Source: Lingula anatina (taxonomy: Eukaryota > Brachiopoda > Lingulata > Lingulida > Lingulidae). From it: DNA of 60,000 bases. Location of the stretch: assembly GCF_001039355.2 (NCBI RefSeq), contig NW_019775635.1:867569-927568 (forward strand). Reading direction: 5' to 3'. The position numbers and the translations under genes are program-made. Positions within the stretch are counted from its first letter, which is position 1. The number at the start of each line of letters is the position of its first letter. Positions 40,982-53,668 of this stretch are shown piece by piece. The notes under the pieces are model-generated. The model worked only from the letters and a program-made list of their open reading frames with translations. It did not search any database and was not told the origin of the DNA.

Positions 40982-43177
40982 ATTGCTATCTAGACAAAAC
41001 ATGTTTATTTTATTTCCAGATGCAGCAAATTTGAAGATAACAAGTAATAATAACCATGACTCACAATAATATGAAATCTTTTTAAATCTGTATCCTGTTG
41101 GCCTTATAGTATAGGATAACAACATTATTTAATTTATAAAGCTAACTGATGTGAACAAGCGAATATAGGGCTTATTTTCATTGACACAAGTGGTGCACGT
41201 TTATCGATCCAACTCCTCTAGTGACTGTCGCTTAATGCAATCAGTTTATCAAAGTAATACGCCTCCTCTTGTTTCCAACGTACTCGTTTAAAATCACAAG
41301 CTTATCTGTTTTCTATTGAGGAAGAGTGTTGATCTGTTATACTGATTGCATTCAGCGAGGGTACTCTCAGCGTTGGATCGATCTACGAAGGCCGTTAGAT
41401 AAGGGAATGAGCCCTGAAACATATAGTACACAGTGCGCGTCTGAAAATTCACAAAACTTATATTTCTACAAAGTTTAGACATTGTCTGCGTATGAAAGCT
41501 ATAAAAGCCTCAAATAAAAGTACCTGACGTCATTAGCTCCTGTAATGTACAGGAAGACATGGTCATCTAAATGACTGGCCAGTTGTTTAGAACTAAGTAG
41601 CTGAATTAAAAAGTGCTGGGACGAGTAGAGCAATGATTCGTGATTGGATAAATTGCTTTTTTCTCCAGGAATTTTGGCGGATAATTCCCATTTAAAGTAT
41701 CGAAACGATGCGAAAAGAAGTCCTCTTGGCGGTTACGTTATACATGTGTTCGAGCCAACGGAATTGGCCTTCTATATGCTCGTTTTCAGATGCAACATTT
41801 AGTATAACGTGTACATAAAGGATGGGTCGTAGTTTTCTAAAATGAAACATTTGAAACTCCTCAGAAAAAAAAACATGAACTCATGGGATCACGTGAGCTG
41901 GAGGAGTACAAAAATGTGGATAATTTGAATTGATTCAAACTACATGTATCACACGTACATGTGGGCAGCTTAAATGAACATTTCACTGTACAATTTAAAC
42001 GACTTTTAAATAATTTAATTGAGGCAACAGTTTCAGGAAAAACCTGATATTTTAATGAAATTTGGACTTCAATAAAAAACCTTAAAACAAGTTTTCTGTG
42101 GTTGCAGTGTATATATTTACGTTTTCTTCTTTTTAAAACCCTACTCACTGTAAAGGTCTATGTGGCAACTTTTGCTTCAAATCTTAACTGATTCTTTACA
42201 AAATTAAAATCAACAACAAAACAACACAAAATTAACGTATATGACAAACATTTATTCTTCATTAACAAAAAAACTAGACAACATTGAAAATGGCAATTTT
42301 TTATTTTGTAGTGAAAAATAAATATGTAATTTAAAGATTATATAATATAATATCATATCTTGAGCGCCATGGAACTATCTTACATATGCTAATACAGTGT
42401 ATATACCAATGTTACAGTATTTTTTTTTCATTTTGCACTGAATTAACTGTACAGTGTACAACTATAGGCATCCATTGAAAGCATTTGTTATAAATAGTGT
42501 AAAAGAAAAATTCAGTATCCATATTACTGGAAAGTTTTCCATGATATGACTTGTACTATCCCCTCCTACAAAAAGTCAATGAAATGAATAAATAAGAATG
42601 TTACGGTCGACACATCCGATGAGGCAAACCCGTTTTAGAAATGAAAAACACAATGGGCACTCCTACCGCAATCTTCTCCAGTCACTCGTACATTGCAGCA
42701 TGTAGCTCGGTTGCCTTAAATCACTTCTTATTTGTTATATTGGACTTGGTAGAAGATTGTATTTCATAAATCAACAATTTATTGAAAAGCCTTCGGAACA
42801 AAGGCAGTCGAAATACAGTTTTATGCATCATTTTATTGCGGATTAAAATATTGTTCAACAAGTAGTCCTAGAAGACGTTAACGTGAAAAGAGTACATGAT
42901 AACCATTATATTGATGGCAATGCATTCTAAAAAGGCTTTAGGAAGTAGAATAATATATTCCAGTTTTATGAAATAGTTATTTGGTAGACGGAAACATTTT
43001 AATCATTAGTGAGTATATTTAGAAGTTCTTTTTATCGTTCCTATTTGCAAAATACAGTTCATGTGATTGTGCGTGTGTTTGCATGTGTTTGTGTGTGTTT
43101 ATGTGTGTGCGCGCGCGTGTGCGTGCATGTGTGAACTGGCAATTGAGCACGCCATCTTCTGCCTGTTTACGTGCCTG
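40982..43177. other. Intergenic region between C1q-D upstream and C1q-E 3' end
   Basis: No gene. 41,930-42,380 repeats the 38,580-39,060 block, and 42,600-43,180 is the D/F-type C1q 3' flank. 41,100-41,860 is a more diverged relative of other C1q upstream regions. Minus-strand AATAAA near 42828. Confidence 0.55.
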
Positions 43178-43835
43178 TTAATCTTCATACAAAAGGAATC
43201 CTTAAACGAGACATGAATGTTCTCTGCAAGGCTGATTGTATATCCATTTGGTTGCTGTTGCAGCCACACCCTGTCTCCCTTCTGTAGACGAAGTATGGCC
43301 TGGTTGGTCGAGGTCTGACCGACCGGGGTCCCATAAGCTCCATTCACGTAGCCGGCATTGGTGCGCAGGTACACTCTTGCAGTCCTGACACCGGTGTGAA
43401 TAGCGAAAGTGAAGAAGTAGGTTCCGTCGACCGGTGCATGGAATGAGGAGACGTCATCGAAGCCTCGTCCAAGATTTGTCAGGGTCTTTTGAAATGTAAG
43501 ATCAGCAGCGGCGTTGTCGTTTATCAGATTAGTAGTACACATGGCGGAGAACGCGACTTTGGTTTTATATTTTCCTGAAAATAGTAGATTTAAGCCTGAT
43601 TATCAGTGGCCTGCACCTAGTAGTACTGAAGATTAGATGTAGCCTGGTACTGGTATTACTCACAACTGTACTCAACGTTCCCTCTACCCATGCCACAGAT
43701 TGATTTTTCACTATATTCACAAATTAGTCTCTTGTTAATTCTATCTACTTTTCTGCAATGTGAGCCAGAATTTTTGTATGGAATTACCTTCATCCCTCGG
43801 CTGGCCCCTATCTTAGGCTATACGTGTTGCACGTG

Positions 43836-43885
<50 letters not shown>

Positions 43886-44011
43886 GGAGAGAGAGATTGT
43901 CCTACCTGGATAGGTGACGTGACAGGTTGGCATGGGACACTGACATTCCTTTCCGTCCATCATAAGACAGTTCAAACTTGCCGAGACGAAGGTGATTGCT
44001 TAAATTTGCAA
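43178..44011 (-). pseudogene. C1q-domain gene copy E, pseudogene and apparent chimera
   Basis: Exon 1 44011-43906 and exon 2 43574-43178. It shares with copy B the TTG in place of the start codon, the TAA at codon 4 and the loss of the upstream TATA-like box. A private one-base deletion near 43200 shifts the last codons, so HVSFNGFLLYED becomes HVSFKDSFCMKI and reads on to 43099. The upstream part and most of exon 2 resemble A/B (AYGTP.GQTSTNQ), while the last part (TISL) and the 3' flank resemble D and F, placing an exchange point near 43,235-43,320. Confidence 0.8.
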
Positions 44012-44074
44012 ATTCAACTGGGCTGTCGTGAATTTCTAATGAAGTGATTCACTACACAGACAAAGATATTTGAA

Positions 44075-44199
44075 GGTGACATTATCCCCAAGCACAAGCA
44101 AGAAACCTGTGGTCCAATAAATAATCAGCCCGTTCACCTTTGAAAAGATATCCGCGTTAGAACCGCAGTTGCGTCGAAATAGCTAGTGTGGATGTTGTC
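44075..44199. repeat. Foldback-element relative upstream of C1q-E
   Basis: GGTGACATTATCCCC at left and GCTAGTGTGGATGTTGTC at right; closest to the copy upstream of C1q-B. Confidence 0.5.
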
Positions 44200-45427
44200 A
44201 TTGTTATCGGTATTTTTCTAGATAAATCATGCAGAAAAGTTGAAGTAAACAACGTTAGATAGATCATGACTCACAATCATATAACACAAAAAAGTATATC
44301 CTGTTGGCCAAAATTGCTTAGGATTATAACGATTTACACTCCCCCGAACGTACGTTCTTAAAACTAACTGTGCGAACAAGTGAACTTCAAGGCACATGTA
44401 CACCGAACGCGTTTGAAAATTACTGGAACTTATATTTTCTACATATTCTATCCGTCCTGCAAAGCTAGTAACCTTTATGATTTATACCTTTTAAACTTCT
44501 TTAAAGCTGACTGGAAAGTCATTTAGAACAAAACCATTGAATTAAAAATGAAAGAAAACACCGACTCTAAGTGCCGAGAAGAGTAGAGAAAGAATTCGTG
44601 ATACGGACAAAATTCCTTTTTTCCCACGAAAATTGATTTTTGAGGGTAAATATCCTTTACAGTATTTAAATGATTTGTTTACGAAACCTTCTTGACGATG
44701 AGGTTATATTCGAGACAACGGAATTGGCCTTGTAGAATGCTCGTTTTCATTAGCGACATGTAGTGTTACCTGTACATGTAGGATGGGTCGAAGCTTAATT
44801 TTAATGAAGCCTTTGGAATGCCGCAGACATAAAAACATGAACTCATGGGTGTTGCAGAGATGAGGGAATACAAAAAAGATTTGGACACATATACAGCTCC
44901 ATTTGGCTACTTTAGAAAATTTGAAAATAAATAAGCTTTCCCGTATCGGCGCTGAAACGAACGCTGCATATTTTTTTCACGAAAACAACAAACAAAGACC
45001 CCGAAAGAGAAATAGTCATTTGACCCAGGGCTTAGCTGTCCGTCTTTGGTTTGTGACAAAAGCGAAAATGTCAGATAAGATGCTCCGGGTTGTAGTAAGA
45101 ACAATCATCATGATTGAATTACCGTGGCCAACGCCCAGATACTTTATTAAAAAAAAAAANGAATCGTTATAACTCAGCCTCTGTGAATGGCAAATAACCA
45201 TGCAAACACACAAACGTTAAATAAAACCCAAGAACAATAAATAATAAAAGATGGTAAAAAGTCCAACCTTAAAATTAGTCTTCCCTTGGTTTATGATAAT
45301 GGGGAAATCAAATTGTTTTTGACTGATTATGCTCATGGAAATAGACCCAAGAATAAGACTAGATTTTGTATCAGTAAAAGGTAACGTTCATAGATAGGTA
45401 TATGCCATCAACAAGCTATTACCAAAG

Positions 45428-45458
<31 letters not shown>

Positions 45459-46124
45459 GAGAGAGATCAACAAAATTTACCACCCCCCTTTAAAGAAAGA
45501 AATTAATAAACAAAAAGGAACAGTTTGAGGGTAAATATCGTTTACAGTACGTAAATGATTAGATAACGAAATCTTCTCGACGATTAGGTTATATTCGAGA
45601 CAACTGAATGGGCCTTGTAAAATGCTCGCTTTCACTAGCGACATGTAGTGTTACCTGTACATGTAGGATGGGTCATTGATTTTTTAGTGAAGCCTTTGGA
45701 ACGCCACAGATATAAAAACATGAACTAATAGGAGTTGAAGAGATGAGCCAATACAAAGAAGATACGGACAAAGTTACAGATCCATCCGTTAAGGGAGGCA
45801 AAACATGGAGCGTACACGTGACACATTATTACACAACTGTAGGATCCATTCCTTGGCAGAAATGATTCACCTTATCGGGTTAGATTTGAATTAGATTTGT
45901 CGGCTCTTTTATGACTGTAGACGTATACTTTCTTTTTGTTTCTCAATTTGAACTTAAGAAAATTAAATATACATGTAAAATTAAAGATGGTTTATGTAAT
46001 TTCCTAGGAATTTTGCTCATTTTACAGTTGTAAGAGATGGTATATTACCTTTGTGATTTAACCAGTAGTGTAATAATAATATTAATAATAATAATAAAAA
46101 TAATAATAATAATTAATATTAATA

Positions 46125-46245
46125 TTACCTTGCTCAAAGTCTTGATCTCCATAAGGCCAGAAGGTCTGTAATTTTACAGTGAACACGACACCTCTTTTTG
46201 CCTCGCAACCATCACCGATTGCAAAAAGGTATGTAACCAGTCGCT
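46125..46245 (-). other. Possible minus-strand exon, shared with 59020-59145
   Basis: Minus strand has an open segment from a TAG to CAAG|GTAATA encoding GDGCEAKRGVVFTV and ending GDQDFEQ. The second copy, near 59020-59145, is also open with a 9-base in-frame length difference and both silent and replacement changes. No domain recognised and no partner exons found. Confidence 0.2.
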
Positions 46246-47331
46246 ACATCTCGCAAAATGCTCAAGAGATATTAAAAAAGTGGAGAGTAGAGATACCGTG
46301 AAAATGACAAACTGTGAGTAATAGAGAAACAACAGACTTTTCTTTTTTATCAGATTGCTTTATTTTTACTGAACTTTGAAATATATATTTCTGTTAAGCA
46401 AGACTTTAACAAACAATATAGTCATCATTTGGATATCGCTGAAGTGACGTCCTTTGCTCCACGAAAACATCTTTGCGTCCATTTGTTCTTTCGTTTAAAA
46501 GAATTGTGAAAAAGAAAACCTGGAAAACCAGCAGTTGCCTAAAAAATCACTGCACACAGTTACTCTAAATATAAAGTTCATTTTAAATAGTACAAAAACA
46601 GTACCGTGCATAATTAATTTCTATGTCTAAGTCATGCTAGCGTACGTTTCATGCTGTGAGCAGTTGACTCGGCATTAAGATCACACTTAGTTTACGATTA
46701 TGAAATACTGGACATGTATGAGTAATAGCGATGCACATCTATATATATACAATTTTGGTACTATTTATCTATATTAAATTTTCTTTTTTGTATTATTACT
46801 ATTACTATTTACCTCTGTACATTTTCACCAGCTCAGTCTGGCGAAGAAAGTATGAATAAGTGTGTTAGGAAACGCGATGAATCTTATCCAATAATGGGGC
46901 ATCAGTCGACACATGCACAAAAACACTGATATGTAATATGTTAGAATAACATGTTTTGTTGGTTAAGTACGATTGCCATATATAGTATATACGGCACTAA
47001 AGTATCATACGTAATTGACCGCGCCAATCCAGTGGCAAATCCAGTCATTAAAATTCCGTGGTTTTGTAGAATGACAGTGAACGGTTAACAGCAATCAAAC
47101 GCCGCCGACGATCAGAGCTGTTAATTTTGAAAATTTGAAAATAAATAAGTTTTCCCTTGTCGGCGATGGAATGAACGCTTCATGCATATTTTTTCGCGAA
47201 AACAACCAACAAAGCCTCGGGAAGAAAGAATCATTTAACCCAGGGCTCAGCTGCCCATCTTTGATTTGTGACAAAAGAGAAAATGTCAGATAAGATGCTC
47301 CAGGTTGTAGTAAGGCTATATCTAGGGTTAG

Positions 47332-47353
47332 GATTGGGGTTGGGTTAGGTTAG
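47332..47353 (+). repeat. Degraded interstitial telomere-like tract
   Basis: CTAGGGTTAGGATTGGGGTT followed by GGGTTAGGTTAGG; counterpart of 31501-31531. Confidence 0.5.
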
Positions 47354-47798
47354 GCCCCATGTCGGCTCTGAAAAAATGCTTCATTCTTTTTTTCACGAAA
47401 ACAACTAACAAAGACTCCGAAAGAAAAGGTCATCTAACCCAGGGCTCAGCTGTCTGTCTTTGCTTTGTGACAAAAGCGAAAATGTCAGATAAGATGCTCC
47501 GGATTGTAGTAAGGTTATACCCAGAACAATCATCGTGTTGAAATGGAGGAGTACCGCGGCCAACGCCCGGGTACTTCATTTAAACAAAACAAAGCACTTG
47601 CCAGAACATCGCCACGATCAAATTGTTTATTTGCTACACGAAATCGAACAATAGCTGTTTTAAGGTTATTGTAACCCTTTATTATCATCCAAATACCGAA
47701 AATGCCTCTGCCTCTAATTATTCAATAATGCATCTATCAATGAAAAATCCCTCGAAAAACAAAAAATATCGGCTTTTATATTTTTTCGTTGCAAAGTA

Positions 47799-49449
47799 CA
47801 GACTTGACATTTAATATGGAATATTTTTTCCAAATCATTTTTCATCAGTTTTTACTGACTGATAAATGAAAATAAGGATTAAAATCGTGTTCTAATAACT
47901 TTTAATTATCTCTTTGATGTCATTGTGACATCAGTTCATTATTGGAATTCGCCAGAGAAGCAAACAAAAACACATTGCCTTTTCTACTTCATACGGCAAC
48001 CATTAAATGAGATATTTTAGAACTCCATATTTTCCAAATTATTGTCTGTAAAAGAGTTACACGCTCCACAAAAGACCTTCATGTCAGTGTCTAGTCACAG
48101 TAACAGTCGCTGTTACGCCTGACCTTTTCTGGCTGCTACCAGCGCTCTCAAGCGACAAGGCATTCCTTGGGAAATGTTTTTAGAGTTCAATCTGGAATAA
48201 CATTCCAGGCATCGGTCGAAATCTGTCCAATTTGGCCCAGTTTTGTTGTAGGACATGTAGGCCATTCATTTGGCGAGTAATGGCCTACCCACATATTGTC
48301 TACGTGGTTCAAATATGGCGGTTTTGATGACCAAGGTAGCTGTTCATTCCCTTGGTTCTCTAAGTAATCTGTTATTAAAAGTGCTCTGTGTGAACCGGCA
48401 ATCCCACCCTACAACCTAAAATTGTTCTTAAGGTGCCCCCTATCAAATGATAGTCAAGTGGTTCCCAGATTATTCCTTTATTTAATCTGGTTCAGGTTTT
48501 CGTCGATGACTGCCATTGGTGTTTTGGCACCAATGTGGTATCCACTTCAAATACTGACGCTGTTAATGACCTAAGTCACTTTAGAGGCGGCACACTCTTC
48601 GTCGTTGGCCTCTTCTGGATGTCTGTAAACTCTGTTTTGACTAGTTGAGCGATACAGGTGAAATCTGACCTCAATAAAGAAAGCCACGAGGTTTCAGTGT
48701 TCAACCCAGAAACGGTCATGGTCCCTAATTCATTAGAGAAACATACAACGATGTTTTGCTGTTTACAGTGGGTTCCTCGGAGGTCGTCTGGTATTCTAAC
48801 CTGCAAAAAACAGTTTGGTGTTCGCTAAGGGCCTTGAAAAATGCGTTTTGGTGGCAATTTACCCCTCATTCTGAACGGACTGGGTGGTTTTTGTTTAGTT
48901 GCAACGGCATATCCTGAAAGACAGTGGGTCCTGTACTCTGGTGGTAAGATTTTAATACATTGGGTGTGACCTCTGTGTAGGTACATCAGTCTGGGCATTA
49001 CTCTATAAAACTGTGCGGACCGTTTCGTTTGGCGCAATTAACTGTCTGGCAATGTCTGTCTTTTTCGTGCCATTTTGCCACAGATTAACAATCTTGCAAA
49101 GCACTGCATAGCTCATTATACACACTGCAAAACCGACCACTTGCATGCAAAATTTCAAATTCTTCTATGCAGTAGTTGCCGACATATGGATACTTTTTTG
49201 ACAGAACCGTGCTTTGCCAAAGCCATGCTTTGACCTGCCCAAAGGAGCACTACCCAATTAAATTACTTCATATTACATAATGCAGCAGCGTAACAAACCT
49301 GGTATTCAGTTAATTGGAAGCGACACACCTGACTACACATTTCTCCATTCACATATCTTATATGAGATATCAGTTTTTAGAAAAAAGAACGCATTTCTAC
49401 CTTGGCACACCTTCGAAACTGAAATATTCCATATTAAATGTCAAGTCTG
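47799..49449 (-). mobile_element. Tc1/mariner element (1.65 kb), inactive
   Basis: Perfect 28-bp terminal inverted repeats starting CAGACTTGACATTTAATATG, flanked by TA at 47797-47798 and 49450-49451, the target duplication of Tc1/mariner. The matching site before R1 (near 31995) is empty, so insertion followed the segmental duplication. Interrupts the repeat seen intact at 31835-32545. A decayed transposase lies inside on the minus strand. Confidence 0.92.
48125..49116 (-). pseudogene. Tc1-like transposase pseudogene
   Basis: Starts at ATG 49116 with an N-terminal helix-turn-helix stretch (KIVNLWQNGTKKTDIARQL) that soon meets a stop. Further fragments in different frames include RFHLYRSTSQNRVYRHPEE, like the Tc1 strand after the second catalytic Asp. 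DYLENQGNEQLPWSSKPPYL then NHVDNMW is the typical Tc1 C-terminal catalytic region, in which the last acidic residue of the DD34E triad would be Asp here (HVD) rather than Glu. Several stops and frameshifts: not functional. Confidence 0.85.
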
Positions 49450-50238
49450 TATAAGCTTGGGCAACTCAAAGCTTTAATCTTCAGTTAAACACCTTTCTAT
49501 TTCGAGGTGAGATAGCAATCGGTATGGGGAAAAACTTCAATCCCCAATTATCACGAGAATTAGCAGAGGTGACCAAGAGAATATAGGCGACAATCCCGTG
49601 CCGTAATTTTGGTTTAAATGTCTTTGTTATGGAGTAATGAGCCCCTTATTACAGACTTTCATTAAAAGAAGGCGTTATTTTCCATTTTCGACGATAAAAT
49701 ATGAACTAAGACTTTTAAGAAAAATCGCTGTCAGGGTTTTAGGGCACTAAATGGTGTCATTACTTCGGCGTTAAAACGGTGATCGTGGGTGATCAGGTAA
49801 AAGAGAAATTTGAGAAACCGATGTTTCAGTTCTTACCCCAAAATTGCAATTATGACGTATGATGACATATGTATAAATGTTAATCAATTTAGTCACTGCA
49901 TACTGAAGATTAATTTATTACCCAAGTAATGTATGTAAGGCAGAAAGCCACGTTTCCAAATCTTTTACTTTCCCTGTTAACATCCTGTCTTTCGAAGAAA
50001 ACTAATAAAATCACAAAAAAATTTGAGTTTTGATACTAGAAGATCGCAGACATCCAAAAGTTGTCTTAACAATTATATGAGTGTGCGGTATTACAGGTAT
50101 GTTTCTGATTGGCTTAAACCATTTGTCTTGCTCTTCCTGATTGGTTCAAATCATTCATCTTTGTGAGACGGCAATTCTAAACCTCTAAACAAAACGACGA
50201 TACCAGCCATCTTCCAAAAACACGTATGCGCCAGCAAG

Positions 50239-50247
50239 TATATAAAC
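50239..50247 (+). promoter_or_regulatory. TATA box of R2
   Basis: TATATAAAC about 45 bp before the R2 start codon, conserved with R1. Inverted CCAAT (GATTGG) motifs lie near 50107 and 50139. Confidence 0.6.
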
Positions 50248-50290
50248 AAAATACCATAGCAGAGCATTAGAGAAAAGAGGGTAATCAAAC

Positions 50291-53200
50291 ATGAAGGTCG
50301 TAATGCTTTTGGCGATGGTTTTGTATTTTTTGGTCAGTTCAAAAAGTTTTAATGATGGGCATGCAGCCGGTGTGCCAAAGCAAAGAAACCCTAGGTCAAT
50401 AAGTAACTCCGCCACTGTCACGTCTACAACTTTGTTTTCTCCTGAAACCGTCAGCAGTCGCGACAACCAGTTGAGAACGACTCGACCTAGACACGAAAGC
50501 ACCAGAGACCAAACCGGCCCTCCAGTGGTCACCGAAAGTGACAACCCCATAATCACAGACCAAAGAAGCACTGGTCACGATTCTCAAGAACATTCATTTA
50601 ACCCAACACCCAAACTAGACCAGGTTGGTTCAACTTTTTCAATGCTGTATTCACAGAGAGAACTGATGCTGTTGAACGTAACAGTTAACACCCCGTTTTG
50701 TGCTAGACTTCAAGACAGCTTGACCAATGATGTCGTCCTCGTAACTTGTTTCTGCGACGACTTGTGTAACGTGTTTGGTGATTGTTGTTGGCCATATGAC
50801 CGCTTTTGCAACGACACCAGAGTCACGAGCTTTGAAGTACAGAAAAATGATACAAAGTGTTGGTTACAGGCATCCAGAGAAATCGCTGACGATGACAGTA
50901 AATTCTATTGGGTCGTGTCTTCATGTCCAAGTCACTGGAGTGATGAAGCTGTTCGAAAGAAATGCGAGTTCAATGGTTGGTCCACTGACATTAATGTTTT
51001 ATTGCCCGTCTCATCAACAAAGGCAAATGTCACATTTAAAAACGCTTTCTGTGCAGAATGTCACAAAGCGATGTCACACAAAGCATGGAAACCCAAGATT
51101 GTTTGTCAGAAGTCAAAAATAGAAGTTTTCAAAGACGTTAAGACCGTTGCCGGACTTTTGGAGCAGATTCATTTGACACCAGATTGCATGGTGCTCTTTG
51201 ATGCTCCGGAACAGTACCCAGGGCGCCCTTGCATAGGCCCTGGAGGGGTGCACGAACCACTGAGTGGGACGGTTGACGGGATATGTCCAAACAGAGCCGA
51301 CGCTGACTCCTCGCGTCTTTGTAATTACGGACCCGTGTCCGTGACTTATTTTGCAGGACCCCATGGATACTCTTATGGTCGAAATATTTACTGTTGGCTT
51401 TGTCGCCTGCCACGGATAACTATCCCAAGCATTCAAAAGTGTAATGCAAATGGTAAGTCATCTTGATCATACGTTTATTATTTTTATTGAGGCCATTACC
51501 AAAAACAGAGTGAAATTGTGTCATAATATTCTTACCTGCTTTTTGTTAATGATCCATTATTATTATTTTAAATACGCTTTCCTACTGTTTGATCTTACAG
51601 TAACTGACTTAGCGATCCCATTCACAATTACAATGTTTAATTAGATAAAATTCTATTAACTTGTCGATTTATTAGGTCTTCAAATATGTGAAACAAAGTT
51701 TGAACTTTTTCTACATGCTGCAATAAAAACGATTATTTTGTACATCATTATTTTGTGCAACTTATAATTGACCTTTCAACCTCCAGACGAACTAGAGAGG
51801 AAGGGGTTCGAACCACAGGGCCTTTCTGCTTTAATTGATTATCACAGAGATGCACGCTGCCAGGAAACTTGGACTCGGGTAAGCATGCATAACTCATTTG
51901 CGCCACATTAAAATATAGTTGAAACCTGCAATAAAAACGAAAACACTTCGAATGAATCATCTGAAGAGTTAATATTCTTCATATTTGCAATGTTGTCTAT
52001 ATTCTGGTACATGATGCTATCGGTAGTAAGGTAACCCCAGAAATTTCCTGACGAATCCGATAAGGATTTTTTAAAGGGAGTCTGTTATTATATCTAATGT
52101 ATCGATTTTTTTCCAATTTGGTATATGTTATCATTTGTATATGTTCCCCTAGTGAGCCTCCAAGTGTGGTACATTAAAGTAAGTAATGTAGAAAGTTGTC
52201 ATTCTATTGCATTATTTCATTGCATTGTCAAATTTGACTTATGGCCGAAACCTATGAGCACGCTGGCCGTACCACGTACATGAAAATGTATCTGTAGTTA
52301 CATTGTTTTATACATATTCAGACCTACCCAACTACCAGACCTCGGCACCGAATGATCCCGAATTCACCGGTAGATCGGACCACACTACCCGTTTCAATTT
52401 GTGCGTCAGTACGAATTTTACAGTATCATACCCCGAAACAAATTTTGAGATGAGATGAGATGCACTACTTTCCAACCCCACTCAGAATCATTGCTATCGC
52501 ATCGCTTAGGCAAGAGCGGTGTCGCGTCGGATACTTCGAAGCGCGTACTGATGCATACCTTGAAAACGGGTAGCTTGGTCCCATCTACCGGTGAATTCAG
52601 GACCATTCGGTGCCGAGTCTGGTAGTTGGGTAGGCCTGATATTATTTTTTCCACTATCACATGCCTTATAAACGGTATATGCCGTTTGCGATCTCGAACC
52701 TGGGATTTGTTATCGCGAACGAATTAAAGACTTAAATCGCAATATCATGGCGTAAAGGTAAAATAAGTGGTCGCTAGCATCACATGTACCCCAGGTTCAT
52801 AAAAGCCAGCATTCATTCTGGTCCCTAGCTATTTACATAGGGTTCTTTTCCTCAACCCCCAATGCAACCCGTACATGCGGAACGTACCGAACAGTTACCA
52901 AAAGATTCGTGATTTGTATCGCGGTGCTGGCGCCCACTGAATTTACGTTCGTGGCATGATATCGCAGTTTGAGCCAATCATTCGTCATTTGCGATCCCGA
53001 ACCCGAGGCTCGAAATCAGGAAAGGCTTATTCGTTTTTATGACCTGTACCATTTGCATTGTATTTTAGGATGCCTGTAAGCAGTCCGAAGAATGTCCAAC
53101 GGATGAAAAGTGGTGCTCTCTCCCCCTCGATCTTATCATTAACTTGACATTCAAATTAACTATCCAACTCAGTCCCAAAGAGCCCATTAAGAGACCATGT

Positions 53201-53629
53201 GGGTTTTTGGCACTCTGCACTATTGGCTTCAAGTTTTTTAGTGGGGGAGACTTATCTAGCTTTTCACCACGTGGCGCGTGGGTGCTTTCAGAAGAAAGGA
53301 TAGAAGGAGATTGGTGCACACTACCCCGAGATGAGATGGGTAATATTACCATCGTTATACCGATAAGACTTAAGCAGGGCGTTCATCGTGTGAGCGACGC
53401 CGATCGATTGTTCGAGGGCTTTGTGGATGAAGTCAAAGTAAAATCTCACCGTCAGGTTTATTTCAAAATTAATTTTAACGTCAGTTTTATGAGATACCGC
53501 AACTCCTTAAGTGGTATTTCGTCTGGAAAAAAGAGTGCCGGTATCCCAACATCTCTCTCTCCAGTCCAAGTCAATTTTATGTTCTGGCAGGCTTTGATAG
53601 CAATTTTCATTAAGTACGTGTACATTTAA
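50291..53629 (+). CDS. R2: paralogue of R1, secreted or surface protein with somatomedin-B-like and class-B GPCR-ectodomain-like region
   Basis: Same three-exon structure as R1: 50291-51452, 51787-51878 and 53069-53629 (TAA), 604 residues. Signal peptide, Ser/Thr-rich region, CFCDDLCNVFGDCCWPYDRFC cluster, CPSHWSDEAVRKKCE, TFKNAFCAECHKA and the hydrophobic tail (FMFWQALIAIFIKYVYI) are all retained. About 21 of the 387 exon-1 residues differ from R1; all cysteines of the cluster are kept. Intron 1 is short (334 bp) because the TIR element found in R1 is absent. Intron 2 carries the same foldback element. No seven-helix region follows before C1q-F. The open frame in both copies suggests retained function. 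Confidence 0.8.
52318..52639. mobile_element. Foldback element in R2 intron 2
   Basis: Paralogue of 35957-36269, with ends TCAGACCTACCCAACTACCA and GGTAGTTGGGTAGGCCTGA. Confidence 0.75.
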
Positions 53630-53668
53630 ATGTGCAGATATCTTTATATATTTTTCGATTCAATTCAG

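Larger units (their letters stand above)
44200..47796. other. Intergenic region between C1q-E and R2, with a deletion junction and an assembly gap
   Basis: No confident gene. 44,200-45,480 matches 26,720-28,090. At about 45,525 it jumps to sequence matching 30,160 onward, skipping the equivalent of C1q-C. The N at 45160 lacks about 130 bp present at 27,600-27,740. Microsatellites: (CA)n at 45427-45452 and (AAT)n at 46062-46115. Repeat pair and telomere-like tract at 47236-47530. Confidence 0.6.
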
